Source: Simmondsia chinensis
Lineage: Eukaryota > Streptophyta > Magnoliopsida > Caryophyllales > Simmondsiaceae
Reading direction: 5' to 3'
NCBI GenBank assembly: GCA_018398585.1
Contig: JAGTTD010000005.1
Location: 39,930,750 to 39,994,749 of the forward strand
Length of the DNA: 64,000 bases
The position numbers and the translations under genes were made by a program. The notes below the pieces were generated by a model that was given only the letters and a program-made list of their open reading frames with translations, made no database searches and was not told the origin of the DNA. Of this stretch, positions 10,701-22,786 are shown in pieces (position 1 is the stretch's first letter; each line of letters opens with the position of its first letter).

Positions 10701-12897
10701 ATAAGTAGTAATATACCTGTTGAGGAATTAAAAGGATAGGTAGAATGTCTACAATGACCTATTCTTCAAAATAAGAACATTGTTGGGAGAGATATAATTC
10801 TACCAATTCGTTTTTTGTTTGATAGTTACAATAGCTGTAGCAGGAAGTATGACACATAGTAATGGATGGAGTATAATCAATAATTTAGGAGTTGAAGTGA
10901 CAATTTTGACAAAGTATAGAATATGGATATGGATACTTAATATATATTTAACTATGCTTATTTTTGATTACTCGTTTATTTTTTAAATAGGAAAATTTAG
11001 ATATGTGTTATAAGGCATGTATTATACGGATAACATAAAAAAACATATATTTTACCATATTATTGACAATTGTATGAAAAAGCCTTTTTTAAACGGGAAA
11101 ATGCGTATACATGTTCAATATACAGATTTATGTTCGTGTTTTACTAACAGAGTTCTTATACACCAGCCTGAGTTGAGGAGGGAACAAGGAATGGAGGAGC
11201 ATCTACCAGTTGTTCTGTTGATGGGTGGAGGTGAAGGAATGGGCCCCATTGAGGCTACTGCTCGAGCCCTTGGTGATGCATTGTACGATGAGAATCTAGG
11301 GGGCCCGATAGGTCAGATCCTCATAATATGTGGTCGCAACAAAAAGCTCGCCAACAAATTACGTTCAGTTGATTGGAAGGTTCCTGTCCAGGTATATACA
11401 TGCGTTGTGGGTGCCACTACAAAAATACTACTATGCAAACTACCGTGTAACTAGCTCAGGATCCGTTTGTAACTGCTCTCGTTATGAAATTTCAGATAAA
11501 GGGATTCATCACGAAGATGGAAGAGTGCATGGGTGCTTGTGATTGCATTATTACCAAGGTAAGTTTTTAGTATATTCTCCGCAAGAAAGAATGTTTGAAG
11601 TTCTATTCGAATATGATGACTCAGTATGGCTTTTATTCCAGGCTGGTCCTGGAACCATTGCGGAAGCTATGATTCGCGGGCTTCCTATCATTCTAAACGA
11701 CTACATTGCTGGCCAGGTAACTCTCAGTTTTTTGTATAATGTGAAACTGCAGATCTATCGGTAATAGATTAAACATAATGCTTGTTTGGATCTGTTTATC
11801 TGAGTTCAGAGAAAGAAAGGGGGGCCCCGGGGGGGGGGGGGGGGGGGGGGGGGGGTGTTTGCTTGTATCTCTTAAACCAAAACATGGATGTGTATTGTAA
11901 TTGGCGTTTTATTGAAATTCTAGTGACTGGAGAAATTGATGGCAAAAAGGAGAGAAGGGGGGGGGGGGGGGGAGATTTAGGGAGTTACATGACTTGCACG
12001 TGATGGTATGTTGAATGTTTTGCATTTAAGATGGTAAAAAGCAGACTTTTTGTTTGAGTATAAAACCATACTCGGCATTTTAATCTATTAATTTAAGAAA
12101 CTGGTTCCTTGACAATTGACATAGTATCCGAGTCTCTTTAACACAGATGTGCAAGTCCAAAACCCAATTGCACTCACTCATGTATGAATACCTACGTGCT
12201 GTCCACGCTTCAAGTGTAGGTGGCCGTTCGTGGAAGGGGGCATTATTAGACTGTAGACCCATATCAGTTGCTAGAATAATTCGTTCCTTTACAAGTTTCA
12301 GTGTGCATGCTAGTGCCTGTCTATATCGAGGGCCGGTCCTGAAATTTTAGAGGGCCAAAGCAAGTTCCGAGTGTTGGGCTCTTTTTTCATAATAAAGGTG
12401 TTCAGGCCAATTTAAAACTACCTCGAATAATCCACTCTATATCGTAGTATTTGCTAATATGTAGATCGTTTATATTATATATGTACATATATGTTTATAA
12501 TGCATCAAATTAGTTCTCCAAGATATTTGATACGGAGCGAGGGAGGGCCTTAACAAATTGGGAGCCTTAAGCAACTGCTTCAATTATTTAGGGGCTCGAC
12601 CGGCCCCGTCTACGCATACTGCCGGGTTCCCTTATTGGGATGTGTTTTTCATTATTGTCATTGTAGGAGGCTGGGAATGTGCCGTATGTATTAGAAAACG
12701 GTATAGGGAAGTTCTCGAAGTCGCCAAAAGAGATAGCGAGAATCGTGGCTCAGTGGTTCGGGCCAAAGGCAGATGAGCTGCAGATAATGTCGAAGAATGC
12801 GTTGAAGCACGCTAGGCCAGACGCTGTCTTTAAAATCGTGCATGATCTTCATGAACTTGTTCGACAACGAAGCTTCGTTCCCCAGTATTCATTGTAG
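7745..12897 (+). CDS. MGD1: Monogalactosyldiacylglycerol synthase, type A (MGD1-like), 8 exons
   Basis: Transfers galactose from UDP-galactose to diacylglycerol, making MGDG at the chloroplast inner envelope (EC 2.4.1.46, GT28 family). Exons: 7745-8239, 9181-9353, 9679-9840, 10400-10541, 11167-11391, 11496-11558, 11642-11716 and 12667-12897. All introns are GT-AG, and the joined frame gives 521 aa, close to the family length. Residues 1 to about 105 look like a Ser-rich plastid transit peptide and linker, as in type A enzymes. MSDTGGGH (138-145) opens the N-terminal MGDG_synth domain; MGGGEGMGP (343-351) and [10 protein letters not shown] (420-429) belong to the C-terminal UDP-sugar-binding half. 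The start is the first ATG in this frame; an open stretch before it has no ATG. Introns 3 and 7 carry transposon-like repeats and intron 7 also has poly-G runs. No frameshift is seen. Confidence 0.95.
9890..10340. mobile_element. hAT-like MITE in MGD1 intron 3
   Basis: Ends are TAGAGGTGTATATGAG and, inverted, TAGGAGTGTAAATGAG. Eight-base flanks ttcactac (9882-9889) and ttcaatac (10341-10348) differ at one position and fit a hAT-type 8-bp target duplication. The interior is dense in GAGCTCG/GGCTTG-type words shared with the elements at 19505, 28520 and 37976. Confidence 0.7.
11829..11972. repeat. Two poly-G tracts in MGD1 intron 7
   Basis: Runs of 27 G (11829-11855) and 16 G (11957-11972) lie on the coding strand of the intron, the first right after GGGGCCCC. 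They are exceptional in this AT-rich setting; exact lengths are uncertain because homopolymers are error-prone. Confidence 0.85.
12328..12610. mobile_element. MITE-like element in MGD1 intron 7
   Basis: The ends carry inverted GGGCCGGTC / GACCGGCCC sequence. The internal order (GGGCCAAAGC near the left, GGGAGCCTTAAGCAACTGCTT near the right) is shared with the element in PP2C intron 7 at 38749-39070. It holds no coding region. No target duplication was resolved. Confidence 0.5.
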
Positions 12898-13901
12898 AAG
12901 AAGAACAAGCAGCAACACAGTTAAAAGTTGCAGTGTTGCAGTTGCAGAGATCCATATGACTCTAAATTGAAGTCATTAGGCATTATTATTAGTATAGTTT
13001 GCTTGTGACAATATTGTGTTAATTTATATTCTTATGCTATTGTGCAGCGTATTTTAGCAGTTCTAATGATTTTTAAGCCGAGTCCAGCTTAGAGCATTAC
13101 TGTATCTTTTCTTACAAGGTGAGGAGCATAATTTTGTTTTAAATAGGGTTACCGATATATGACGAAGAGAAAGGTAACTTTGAATTTAAGACCGCATATT
13201 TGGGGGTGACACAAGTTAGCTGTTACACCAATCAATTGCTGTCGTTTTTGTTACAGTTTTTGTTTCGCAAAGATAATTGACATGCTTTTTGTAGTGCCTT
13301 TATCATCATGCCATCAATTTGTAGTTTCGAGTAGATGATGTATCAAGTAAAGAGATACTCAACTATTTAAAAATTGTTAGTTATGCAGAAATGATTAGAG
13401 ATGTTATTAGACATCTAAAAGTTGTGTTTGTGCAGCTAAATAACGGGAGAATTTTGGACAATTTATTTTTTTCATATTATTTGAAATAGTTGCCCCTTCT
13501 CTTCATTCTATATTTTTCAGTTTTTTTTTTATTTTTTTATTTTTTAATCATAACTATATTTTTATGTTTTTTTATCACAACTATATTTTTCAGTTAACAC
13601 TTTTTTAAAATGACATATAAATAGTATCCAATTTTTTATTCCATATTATTTTAATATTTTCTAAATGTCTATTTTACGATTCTTTTTTCAAACAAAGAAA
13701 TATTCTTTTTCACCCAAAAGCACATTATTTTGACTCTTTTTAGGGTGTTTTGTAAAAAAAAAAAAAAGAAACGCTTTTATTTTTTTAATACTTTTAAAAC
13801 ATAAAAAACACAGCATTAAAAAAATAAATTTAAAAATTTTAAAAATCCATATGTACCCGTTCACAAGTAAAAAAAAAAGTTGTAGAAGGAGAGGTTATTT
13901 T
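12898..13901. other. MGD1 3' UTR and AT-rich spacer
   Basis: The first 150-300 bases are probably the 3' UTR. The rest is AT-rich with long T and A runs, and no gene is visible. Confidence 0.5.
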
Positions 13902-13917
13902 CAGCATAAACATACAA

Positions 13918-14141
13918 AAAAAAAAAAAAAAAAGGAACATATCCAGTGCTACAAGGGCTCTCGTCTACGCAGGGTTGGGGGGCGGATGTACACAGCCTTC
14001 CCCCTTCAGGGTATTAACCTGAAGAGAGGCTGTTTCCCAGTGCCCCCAACCTGAGGGTGAGAACTTCCCAGGAGGTCACCCATCTTGGTACTAATCTCGT
14101 CCAAGCACGCTTAATTTTGGAGTTCTCATGAGATCCGGTGA
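13918..14141 (-). mobile_element. SINE with a 5S-rRNA-derived head
   Basis: Flanked by a perfect 16-bp target duplication (13902-13917 and 14142-14157). On the minus strand the element opens at CACCGGATCTCATGAGAACT (from about 14140) and follows plant 5S rRNA to about 14057. It keeps the internal Pol III promoter: box A region (ATTAAGCGTGCTT), intermediate element (GGACGAG) and box C (GATGGGTGACCTCCTGGGAA). The first ~26 nt of 5S rRNA are missing. The remainder (CAGCCTCTC..., GGCTGTGTACATC..., AACCCTGCG..., AGCACTGG) is the tail module of the SINEs at 35532 and 39891, and it ends in a T-rich run. This is a complete insertion rather than a stray 5S gene fragment. Confidence 0.85.
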
Positions 14142-14157
14142 CAGCATAAACATACAA

Positions 14158-14695
14158 TCCTTTAACATATGATAAAATTTTCTTACCTTACCTTAAAAAT
14201 TTATAAAATATAAAAATAAAATTGAAGGAAATTAACAGATATTCTGACAGAAATAAAGAAGAACAGAGCTAAAGAGTAGAAGTGCAAGCAACAAGTGCCT
14301 ACGTAATCTCAGAAATTAATAATGCATGTAATGAAACATGCATTTCCCGTCGGTTAAGCACAAACCGCCACATTCAACGCCTACCTTAATCTCCGTTACT
14401 TTATGTCCCCTTCTCTGTCTCTCTCTTCTCTCTGTATGTTTTTGTTCATGTACAAACACAAGTACAAAGTAACATAATGCTACAGTTCCCGTGACTTCAC
14501 GAATCACTATGAAGGAATTCCAAATGGGCATTTATCCCCTACGGCATCTGTCTCGCACTATCTATGCGGGTCTTGCATGTACTGCTTAGTTTTGTTAGTT
14601 ATCACCCACAAAAAGATCCGCCATTGAAGGGGAAAATTGAGAGGAGATTGAGAAAACCCAGTTGGTAAAATTGAGAGATTTTTGGTGGTGGGGTG
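14158..14695. other. 5' flank of the SLC35F5-like gene
   Basis: Non-coding. It contains a CT-rich stretch on the + strand (about 14409-14433) and probable 5' UTR just before the ATG at 14696. No core promoter element was resolved. Confidence 0.45.
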
Positions 14696-17600
14696 ATGGG
14701 TTGGAGATATTATGTTGGGTTGTTTTTGATTGGTGTTGCTGTGTTCATTTGGGTTGCCTCTGCTGAGATCACTCAGGTTAGGGTTTCATTTTCAGCTCTT
14801 GTCTTCTGTCTTTGTTTTTTGTTTCCTTTTCTGTCTATGATGGAATATGGGTGTTTATTCGAGGAACCGATTCTTTTTGAAGATTAAGCTAACGGGTGAA
14901 AATTTAAGAATGGTTTGTACTCTAATGTATATATCCTTGGATAGGTGTATATGGGCTTGAAGCATAGATAATGCACAAATATATCTCATGCCTTAGGTTC
15001 AAAATTATATTAATATTGAAGGAGATGTAGTAGAGATTCGAACACGTGACCTCATGCAACTGTCCTCTCATGGCGTTGTGTCATGATTGTTCTGTCTTTG
15101 ATGATTTGGGTTTTGTGAAATTTCATCCGGACATAGGCCATACCCATAAAATTGACACATACGAGGTAGTTCATATATAAGCCCAAATGGAGTTTAATCC
15201 TAAATTCAATTGGTACTAGATGGAGTAGTGTACCAGATAATGTGTTGGTATATTTTTTCTTACAATTCTGAGTTGTGATTTCGTATTGAGCTCAAATGTG
15301 AAGTTCTTAACAGGTTTTGAGTTCAATCACAATTGCTTTTGAGCAGTGATGTTCTGGATCAGAGTAATAAATGGAGATTTTGGTTGTTTGTGTACCTAGA
15401 AATAAGCTGTCCCTTTCATTCTTATTCTTCGCTATTTGTCTTTTGAGCTATTAGCTACTAATTCAATCCTTTTCACGGGTCTCTTGGACTTTCTGTGTGT
15501 TTCCTACTTTGACCACCTTTTTTTGTTTTTGAACAATTTCACCGGGCACCTCACAACTGAATGGGTTGCTTCGGGTCTTGTTCGGCCCTGTATGACATAT
15601 TAAAACAGATAAGCATATCAATGTTTTAACAGTTTTGAGAGAATTGGAAGATCTTTATCAACATGTTTGGTCATTGTGAAAATTTTTCGTTCAGAAAATA
15701 TCTCCTAAAAATATTTTTAACGAACAATTATTTTTTCCCTTTAAGATTTTGTTTTTGTTTGATTTACTAAATCAATTTTATTTTATAAATTTGTATGTGA
15801 ATCATGCTTGATTCCTTTGATGTCGATTTGAGACTGAGGGTGTAAGATTAAGGTGGAAAAGGTTTCTCTCCTGAGCGAAAACCTCATTTTTCTTTCTTTC
15901 ACAGGGAGTCATGTTTTCCTGAGGGTAAAATATTCTCTCTCTATGCTGTTTTTTCTAGCGATTCATTGAAGAAACTATTAAGAGAGATAAAAATTCTTTC
16001 TGTCCAACCAAATGGAGCCTGAATCTAAACTGTTTTCTGGTGATTGAATTCATGTTTTAATTGCTCACAACCTTTTGCTGCAGAGAATCTTTGTGGAGTA
16101 TAACCATCCCTTCGCAATCACTTATCTGGGTATATCTCTAATGGCAGTATATCTTCCCATATCAGTTCTTAGAGATTTGATTTGTAGTTGTTTCAGTCAT
16201 AGCTCATCGAAACTCTACTCCAATAACTATATTTCTAGCGCTTTGACAAGGCTTGGCATGTGTGATAAAGCCAACGAAACCCATGAAAGTTTCGAGACAG
16301 ATTTGCGAAGGAGTCTCATTATTGATGCAGACCTTAGTCAAAGTGAAGAAGGGAAGCTGTTAGGGAACAAGGACCAGATGGGTGAGACCCACCTGCATGA
16401 ACGTGATCGTGGAGTTCATCAATGGGACATCGTCAAGTGCAGTTTCGGTCTTATGCCCATCTGGTTCTTAACAGAGGCAAGGTTCTTATATTATTGCATC
16501 TGTTTCTGTTTAATAGGATTAAATAATGGTAGAAGCTGTTTTAGGATGCATGTGAGTATGAAAATTTTTCTCCAATGGCCTCTGCATTTCTTAATCATGA
16601 TGTGTTGCTTACTCTCTTCCTTTATATCTATCTATATATATATGTTTCCTGCAAATTTTTTCTCATATTCACGGTTGATCCGGACAATGCATGGCTTATT
16701 TGTCAATGTCATGAGCCCATCATCTGGTATCTGTAATATCTTTGGCACAGGTGGAGGAGGAAATTCATAAAGGGTCTAATGCCATGAGACCTTGCACCAA
16801 CCCAACTATTTATTTACTTTCTCGTGAGATGTGCTTTTGTGTTTTCTCACTGTCAAGATGATAAAACAGGGATAAATAATTAACTAGGGGCATGCTTGGA
16901 AGATTTTCTGTATGTAGTTTATGATTTGGAGAAGTGAAAAACAAGGTTTTCTAAACAATTTTTCTAGTTTTTGATTTTTTTTTTTTTTTTTAGTTTTTCC
17001 CGAATAAGGGTGAACACAAAAATTAGACAATTAAAAACAAGAAATGGTTTTCACAACCTAGTTTTTAGTTTCTCAAGAACTAAAAATGTAAACAGAAAAC
17101 GGTATCTAATAGCCGTAAGCAAGCAAAATACATGCAAATGAACCAACCAGATATTCTTGTTGTTTTGCAGTACTTAGCGAATTCTGCTCTGGCAAATACA
17201 AGTGTTGCAAGTACCACAGTCTTGGCATCTACATCAGGCCTTTTTGCTCTCCTTTTTGGTGCTTTGCTTGGACAAGATTCTATTAATATCACAAAGCTGA
17301 TTGCGGTCTTTATAAGTATGGCTGGTGTTTCCATGACCACATTTGGGAAAACTTGGGCACCCGACGAAATTTTGAGGGTCTCTGAGTAAGTGTGGGACTC
17401 TACTTTCGGTATTTTGCTAGCTTTTCATTCATTCTTCTTACATTAATAACTAGAAAGACAAATTCTAATTCATGTTCTTTCTTGCTTCCATACATGCATA
17501 CATTCTTGCAAGATGGATGAAGAACTCGTATGATTGACCTTCGTTTGACCAAATTCTACTTGTTCATACAGGAGTAGAAAACACAACATTATCGGGGAAG

Positions 17601-20378
17601 TCTACTGTCTTCTATCTGCAATTTTAAATGGATTATTTAGCGGTAACATTCTCAATGGAACTTTGATTTTCTTGCTTGATGAACTTCTGTGCAACTGTGT
17701 AAGTAATGGAGATAATGTATCCCTTGTGCAGTGCTGCTGAAAAAATCATCTGGGTCGCGAGAAAAGACTGATGTGGAAAGATTTTTTGGGTATCTGGGTC
17801 TATTTTGTCTTCTTGGTCTTTGGTGGCTAGGTAAGCGGATCCTCTCTGAAATGTCTTTCTGTTCTATATAATGCCACAGATAATTTGTTCCTGAGAACAA
17901 AACTAATCATGCGATTACAATCCTTGTTACCCGGACTTGGTTACGAGAGTCGGACACAAGTCTATCTCTAGGGGTTAGATTTGGCTATTTTCTAAGGACT
18001 TGTTTGGTATCGATTTTTGTATGTGGGTTTTTTTGGTTTTTAGAGATTAAAAATCATATTTCAGAGACTTCTTTTGTTTTCAATTTTTTCCTAATTTAAT
18101 TGAAAACTGAAAACAGTGAACCAAAAATAGGGAAAAAAAACATTTCCAGAACTTGAATTTTAGTTTTTAAAACCCAAAAACTGCAAAGGAAAAATGATAT
18201 TGAACAAGCGCCAAGATTTTTCATGTGTCATGTCAACATTCAAGTACCCTTATCCACTGCAAATACTTTAGGGTAGAATGAAGAGTCAGACTATGATTAC
18301 AAGTCTATATGAAAGATACCTTGCTCGATGGCTGTGTTTGTGGTAATATCTTTTCTGAAAGCTAGAGTGAACTTGATAATATATTATAAACTTACAGCAT
18401 TATTAGGTGATGTGTATCTGTCTCCAAAGACAACCAGTTTTTATGTTATGTTTGGAACCTGATAATAACTCAACATTGACTGAAAAGTATTTCTTTCTTT
18501 ATTTATTCTCTTTCAAACTATCAAGAAACTATCCAACATACCCCTCTACTTGAATGCCTATTAAGTTTGATGTATGGATAGTGTACACGTCACCTCATAA
18601 CTTGAGCTGAATTTATATTAATATCTAGGATAGCGGTTGTTGGGATTCGAACTTATGACCTCTTGATTAGTAAGACTCTTGATGCCTTGGTGTATGTTGA
18701 TTTTGGCATTCATGATGCGGAACCTTATGTCCTTTCCATCATATGTCATGGTCAGAACCTGAATCTTTGAAAACCATATTTCACGCTATGTGCAGTGTGG
18801 CCGCTCACAGCAGTGGGGATAGAGCCGAAGTTTGAGTTTCCACGTTCATCCACTGCAGAAATTGTGCTGCTAAACGGCTTCATAGGAAGCGTCCTTTCTG
18901 ATTATTTCTGGTAAATCTCTCTCTTAATATGCTTTCGGTTGAGGACATAATATCAGTGCAGTTTTCTTCTGAGATGGGTTACTGGTTAGCACCCATTAAT
19001 AGAAATTTCCTTCGCCGCCCCATGATGATAACTAGGACCCATTATGTAATGTTTTTGAAACCTGTTATAGCGAGCTGCTCAGCCGTAACTGATTAGGATT
19101 TAAAACCAGGGCTTGCAACTTTGAATATCGAAGGCCATAATGATCACTGAACCGACTGCATAAGAAGGAAAGTAGTGGTCTTCCTCTTCCTCTATTAAGG
19201 TTCGCAACTTTGCATATCGAAGGACATAATGATCATTGAACCGACTATATAAGAAGCAAAGTAGTAGTCTTCATCTTCCTCCACCTTAATATTTTTTTAT
19301 ACGGGTAATGTTGGTTTTGTTGGCGGCACTAGTTGGCTCACTGCCACCCAACCATTGGGACAAACGGGGATTGGCTCCCTCCACCTCCACCTTAACATAT
19401 ACCTTCTAGTTGATCCATTTTTCTGATTCTTACTAGTGGGAAAAATGCTTATATTTTGGTTGTTATTGTCAATTTCCAAGCATTCTAAATTCTCCGTTTG
19501 CGGTTAGGGGTAAATGAATCGAACATTCAATGAGCTACCCTATTCGAAATTGATTAGGGCTCACTCGTGCTCATTTTCGAGGCTTGGTGGCTCATCCAGC
19601 CGAGTTTGAGCAATCTCGATAAACTTAGTGATCCAAGCTCGAACACGGGATGCTTGACTTATTAACATTGGTGACCAATTTGATAAGGACTCGTAGAGCT
19701 TGTTGAAGGCTCGTTAACGGCTCGTTAACGGCTTGGTATTATCTCAATAATGGCTCGATAGTAAATCGAATTACTCGGCTTGGTTGCAAGCTCGACTTAT
19801 GGCTTGATTATATCTTCAATTCAGCTTGATAATGATCTCGACTAAGCTCAATAAGGCTAAAGAATTGAGTATCGAACACACTGATATTTTATCGCACTCG
19901 GTTTGGACAAAGGTTCGAAAGCTCAATAAAATCTCGGCTTGTGTTCGAGCTAGATAAGCCTTATCAAGCTCTAAACAAGACAATACCAGTAGGCTGACAA
20001 ATAATCTGAGCTTCTGAAACAGGGCGGTCTCAGTGGTTTGGACGACACCTCTGGTTGCAACACTGGGTATGTCACTGACAATACCCCTGGCAATGATTGC
20101 TGACATGGTCATCCACGCCCGTCGCTACTCTGTTATCTATATCCTCGGATGTGTTCAGGTATGTCAGTGACACCCATGTGACTCAACTTTCGCGGTTTTT
20201 TGAATCGGGTCATTTGAATTTCCCAGTTTTCCACTTCAGGGGTCATTCATCGTGACACTGACAGCCTGTGTATTTGGGTTCTTAGGTATTTGCAGGTTTT
20301 GTCCTGGCAAACCTTGCAGACAAGTTTAGCTTTAAAGTAGGTACACTGTGGCCGGTTTCGGGGGAATATGTGCACTAG
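14696..20378 (+). CDS. EamA/drug-metabolite-transporter family protein, SLC35F5-like, 8 exons
   Basis: A multi-pass membrane protein of the plant clade related to SLC35F5 and yeast Thi74/YML018C; the substrate is not established from sequence. Exons: 14696-14776, 16084-16476, 17171-17385, 17572-17642, 17732-17830, 18796-18910, 20023-20158 and 20286-20378, joined in frame to 400 aa. Features: an N-terminal hydrophobic segment ([13 protein letters not shown]), a hydrophilic loop in exon 2, then family blocks [45 protein letters not shown] and [18 protein letters not shown]. Intron 2 appears to use a GC donor (GAG|GCAAGG at 16476/16477): this joins ACA GAG to TAC TTA in the conserved frame, while the nearest GT donor would give an immediate stop. 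The C-terminus ([14 protein letters not shown]) is short and polar. Intron 6 holds a MITE. Confidence 0.88.
18001..18185. repeat. Dispersed repeat in SLC35F5-like intron 5
   Basis: It starts with CTTGTTTGGTATCG and ends with TTTTAGTTTT...AAAAACTGC. A related sequence with the same start and end occurs in the PP2C gene at about 36484-36667, and a weaker relative lies near 16888-17100. These are probably copies of one non-autonomous DNA-element family. Confidence 0.4.
19505..19985. mobile_element. hAT-like MITE relative in SLC35F5-like intron 6
   Basis: It begins TAGGGGTAAATGAATCG and continues with the same CTCGAGCTTGG-type words as the elements at 9890, 28520 and 37976. The right terminal repeat is not recognisable, so the copy is probably truncated or decayed close to the exon-7 acceptor (20022). 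Confidence 0.5.
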
Positions 20379-21559
20379 TGATGAAGTTAGTAGATAGGGG
20401 AACTGAGAGTTTCAGTTAGTAGGAGCAATGGGGGTGTGAAGGGGAGCCAAGGGTGCTTTCACTTTGTGTTTTGCGCATATACTGTTTATATGGAATACGG
20501 TTTCTTGTCTTGGTCTTGTTTGCAAATGTCACTTCTTGTATATGAAATGTAATTTCACTTACAGGAATACAAGAAAAAACAACACAAAACGAAGGAAACA
20601 AAGCTACAACTCGTTTGAACATTCAAGCTTCTTGGTTTGGCTTGTTGGTTAAAATTTTTGTCATTTTTGGCTTGGTTTTGAGATTGAAGCTTTCAATCTC
20701 TTTTCTTCTCCAGACGTCTCATGTTTAGGGTCGTAATCTTCATTGTGGAAATCTTGAGTTTTTAACATGTAATTCCTAAGAAATACAATTTTATGAGTTT
20801 ATCATAGAGTTTCTACTTTCTACACTGTTAAAAAAAAGTCTCCCTCGCTTCATAAAATTATATGAGATGAAAATTAGTCATATATTATACGATGTAGAAT
20901 GTTTAAGCTCATAATATGTTTATGATGTCGGTCTTCAGTTTGTCTCAATAGTCAGGGTGACAGCTGGCTATTCTTGAAATGCTGTTTGAGTTCGGCTTCC
21001 TCCTCCCCTAGAGATTAACAGCTGTGTCAATTTAGTTTTTTTTCCCCTTATTATTTTAATTTAATCTCTATATAAGTTATATTGTGTTAATTTGCTCTTT
21101 GAGTAAGCTTCAGGTTAATTAGTAATTGAAATAGTCCGGTTACTAGTTGGTTTAAATTGGGCCAATGAGTAAATTTATATTAAATTATTTGCATCTAACA
21201 GGATTGTGCTCTTAAAATTATAGTATTAGCGTAATTTTAATTTGATTGTAGCACTAAGTTGTTATAATTTAAATTGTACATAGATTAAAACTTAACTAAA
21301 GTCTAAGGATTAATTGAAATAGTAGGAAAAGCACAGAAATTTGAAGTGCAAATAATCAAATTATTAATTATAGACCCTCTTGACAGTAGGAAGAAAAAAG
21401 GGAAAATATTAAGTATTACTAAAAATATATTAAAATTACACGATGGAAAAAGATCAACTTTGATGGTTTTAAGCGAGGTAATATGGCAAAAATTGGCATT
21501 ATTGCTCGTGATCCCTAGAAACAGATCATTTTTGCCGGATCCAGGAAGTTAGGTAATGT

Positions 21560-21955
21560 CCCGATTATTGTGACGAGAGACGGCCTTCTTCATGCAGTTA
21601 GGAGAAGGGCCTAGAAAATCATGTTGAAGGGAAACAATGAGATAGTTATCAAGGTGCAACAAGGTCTTTATTCTTGCCTTATAAACAGTTATCAAGGTGC
21701 CATTATGGAAGACAACCATTTCATTAGCTTTTCCTTTGAGTATATATCTTTTTCTCATGTTTTCAGAGAAACCAATAGGTTGGCAGATTGGCTCGTTAGT
21801 GTAGGTTATGAGAGTGCCGAGGTTTCTATTTGGGATCATGCTCCCCCCCGTGCTCTCCTCTCCATATCCAGAGCTGAGGTCCTCGGGTTTCCTCTTTTGA
21901 GGGGTTGTCTTTGAGGGCGTACAGCTTAGTCTTTACCTTTATAAAAAAATGATTG
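21560..21955 (+). mobile_element. LINE 3'-end relic (RNase H domain)
   Basis: The + strand encodes a decayed RNase H-like domain of plant LINE type, with FSHVFRETNRLADWLVSVGY followed by a PP.ALL...EVLGFPLLRG end, then a stop and an A-rich end. An in-frame stop precedes KIMLKGNNEIVIKV. Reverse transcriptase is absent, as expected for a 5'-truncated LINE. Confidence 0.6.
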
Positions 21956-22116
21956 AAAATTATTGTATAACGTATTACATTATTTTTATATAAATAAATG
22001 ACTTTTTATATATTATATATGTATATTCTTTTAATCTTTCGAAGTAGGGATTTTTTTAGGGTTTGAAGCCTTTTGAAAATAATCTCTATATATAATAGCA
22101 TATTGTAGGAGAAAGT

Positions 22117-22292
22117 GTCCCTTAGGGACATAGCAAAGTGGTTTGTAACGCCGGGTGCCAACGGGGTGGCCCGGGTTCAATTCCCACTAAGCTCAAAGTG
22201 GGCCTCTTTATGAGGTGATTAACGGGTATTATCCCCCTCCCCCTGTCCTTACTATCATAAAAAAAAAAAAAAATTGAAAAAAATAAAGTAAA
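22117..22292 (+). mobile_element. tRNA-derived SINE with 17-bp target duplication
   Basis: Perfect 17-bp direct repeats flank it (22100-22116 and 22293-22309). It carries a box A match (TAGCAAAGTGG), a box B match (GGTTCAATTCC) at suitable spacing, and an A-rich tail. The complete duplication shows a full insertion that is not very old. Confidence 0.85.
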
Positions 22293-22786
22293 ATATTGTA
22301 GGAGAAAGTTACGAATATTTTACTTTCCCATGTCTTACCTTAGTGGAAGCATTTTGAGGCTACATTGCTGTTGTTATATATATATATATATATTTATGAC
22401 ATTTTTAAAAGAAAAGGCAGAAGAAAAATAAAAAATAAAAAGAAAAAAATGAAAGGAAAAAAAAAAAAAAAAAAAGAAAGAAAGAAGAAAGTGGAGCATA
22501 CCTACAGCTACAGATGGTAAGTCACCGCCTCCATTGTCTTCTTTCCCCCATTCCCCCTTTCTGCAACTCTCTCTCTCTCTTCCTCCATCTCAGGATCGGC
22601 TTTTTAGAAACCTCGAAATTCGATCGCTACTGATCGATCTCTATCCACTATAATCCAAATAATTGGATCTCGATCTTATTACTATCCACTTGATTCGCTA
22701 ATTATTTTGTGCGCGCCACATCTATTCTTTGATTGATTCCATCCTTTTTCTATCGATTCAACTTGAGATTATCAGTCTCTGTGATC

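Larger units (their letters stand above)
20379..22786. other. Spacer between the SLC35F5-like gene and UBP22
   Basis: No host gene seen. Contents: probable 3' UTR, a LINE relic (21560-21955), a tRNA-derived SINE (22117-22292), A-rich runs, and a CT-rich leader (about 22560-22600) probably belonging to the UBP22 5' UTR. Confidence 0.5.

Noticed and set aside
14057..14140. A genuine 5S rRNA gene
   Set aside because: The first ~26 nt are missing and the 3' end is replaced by a SINE tail inside one target duplication, so it is a mobile-element head.
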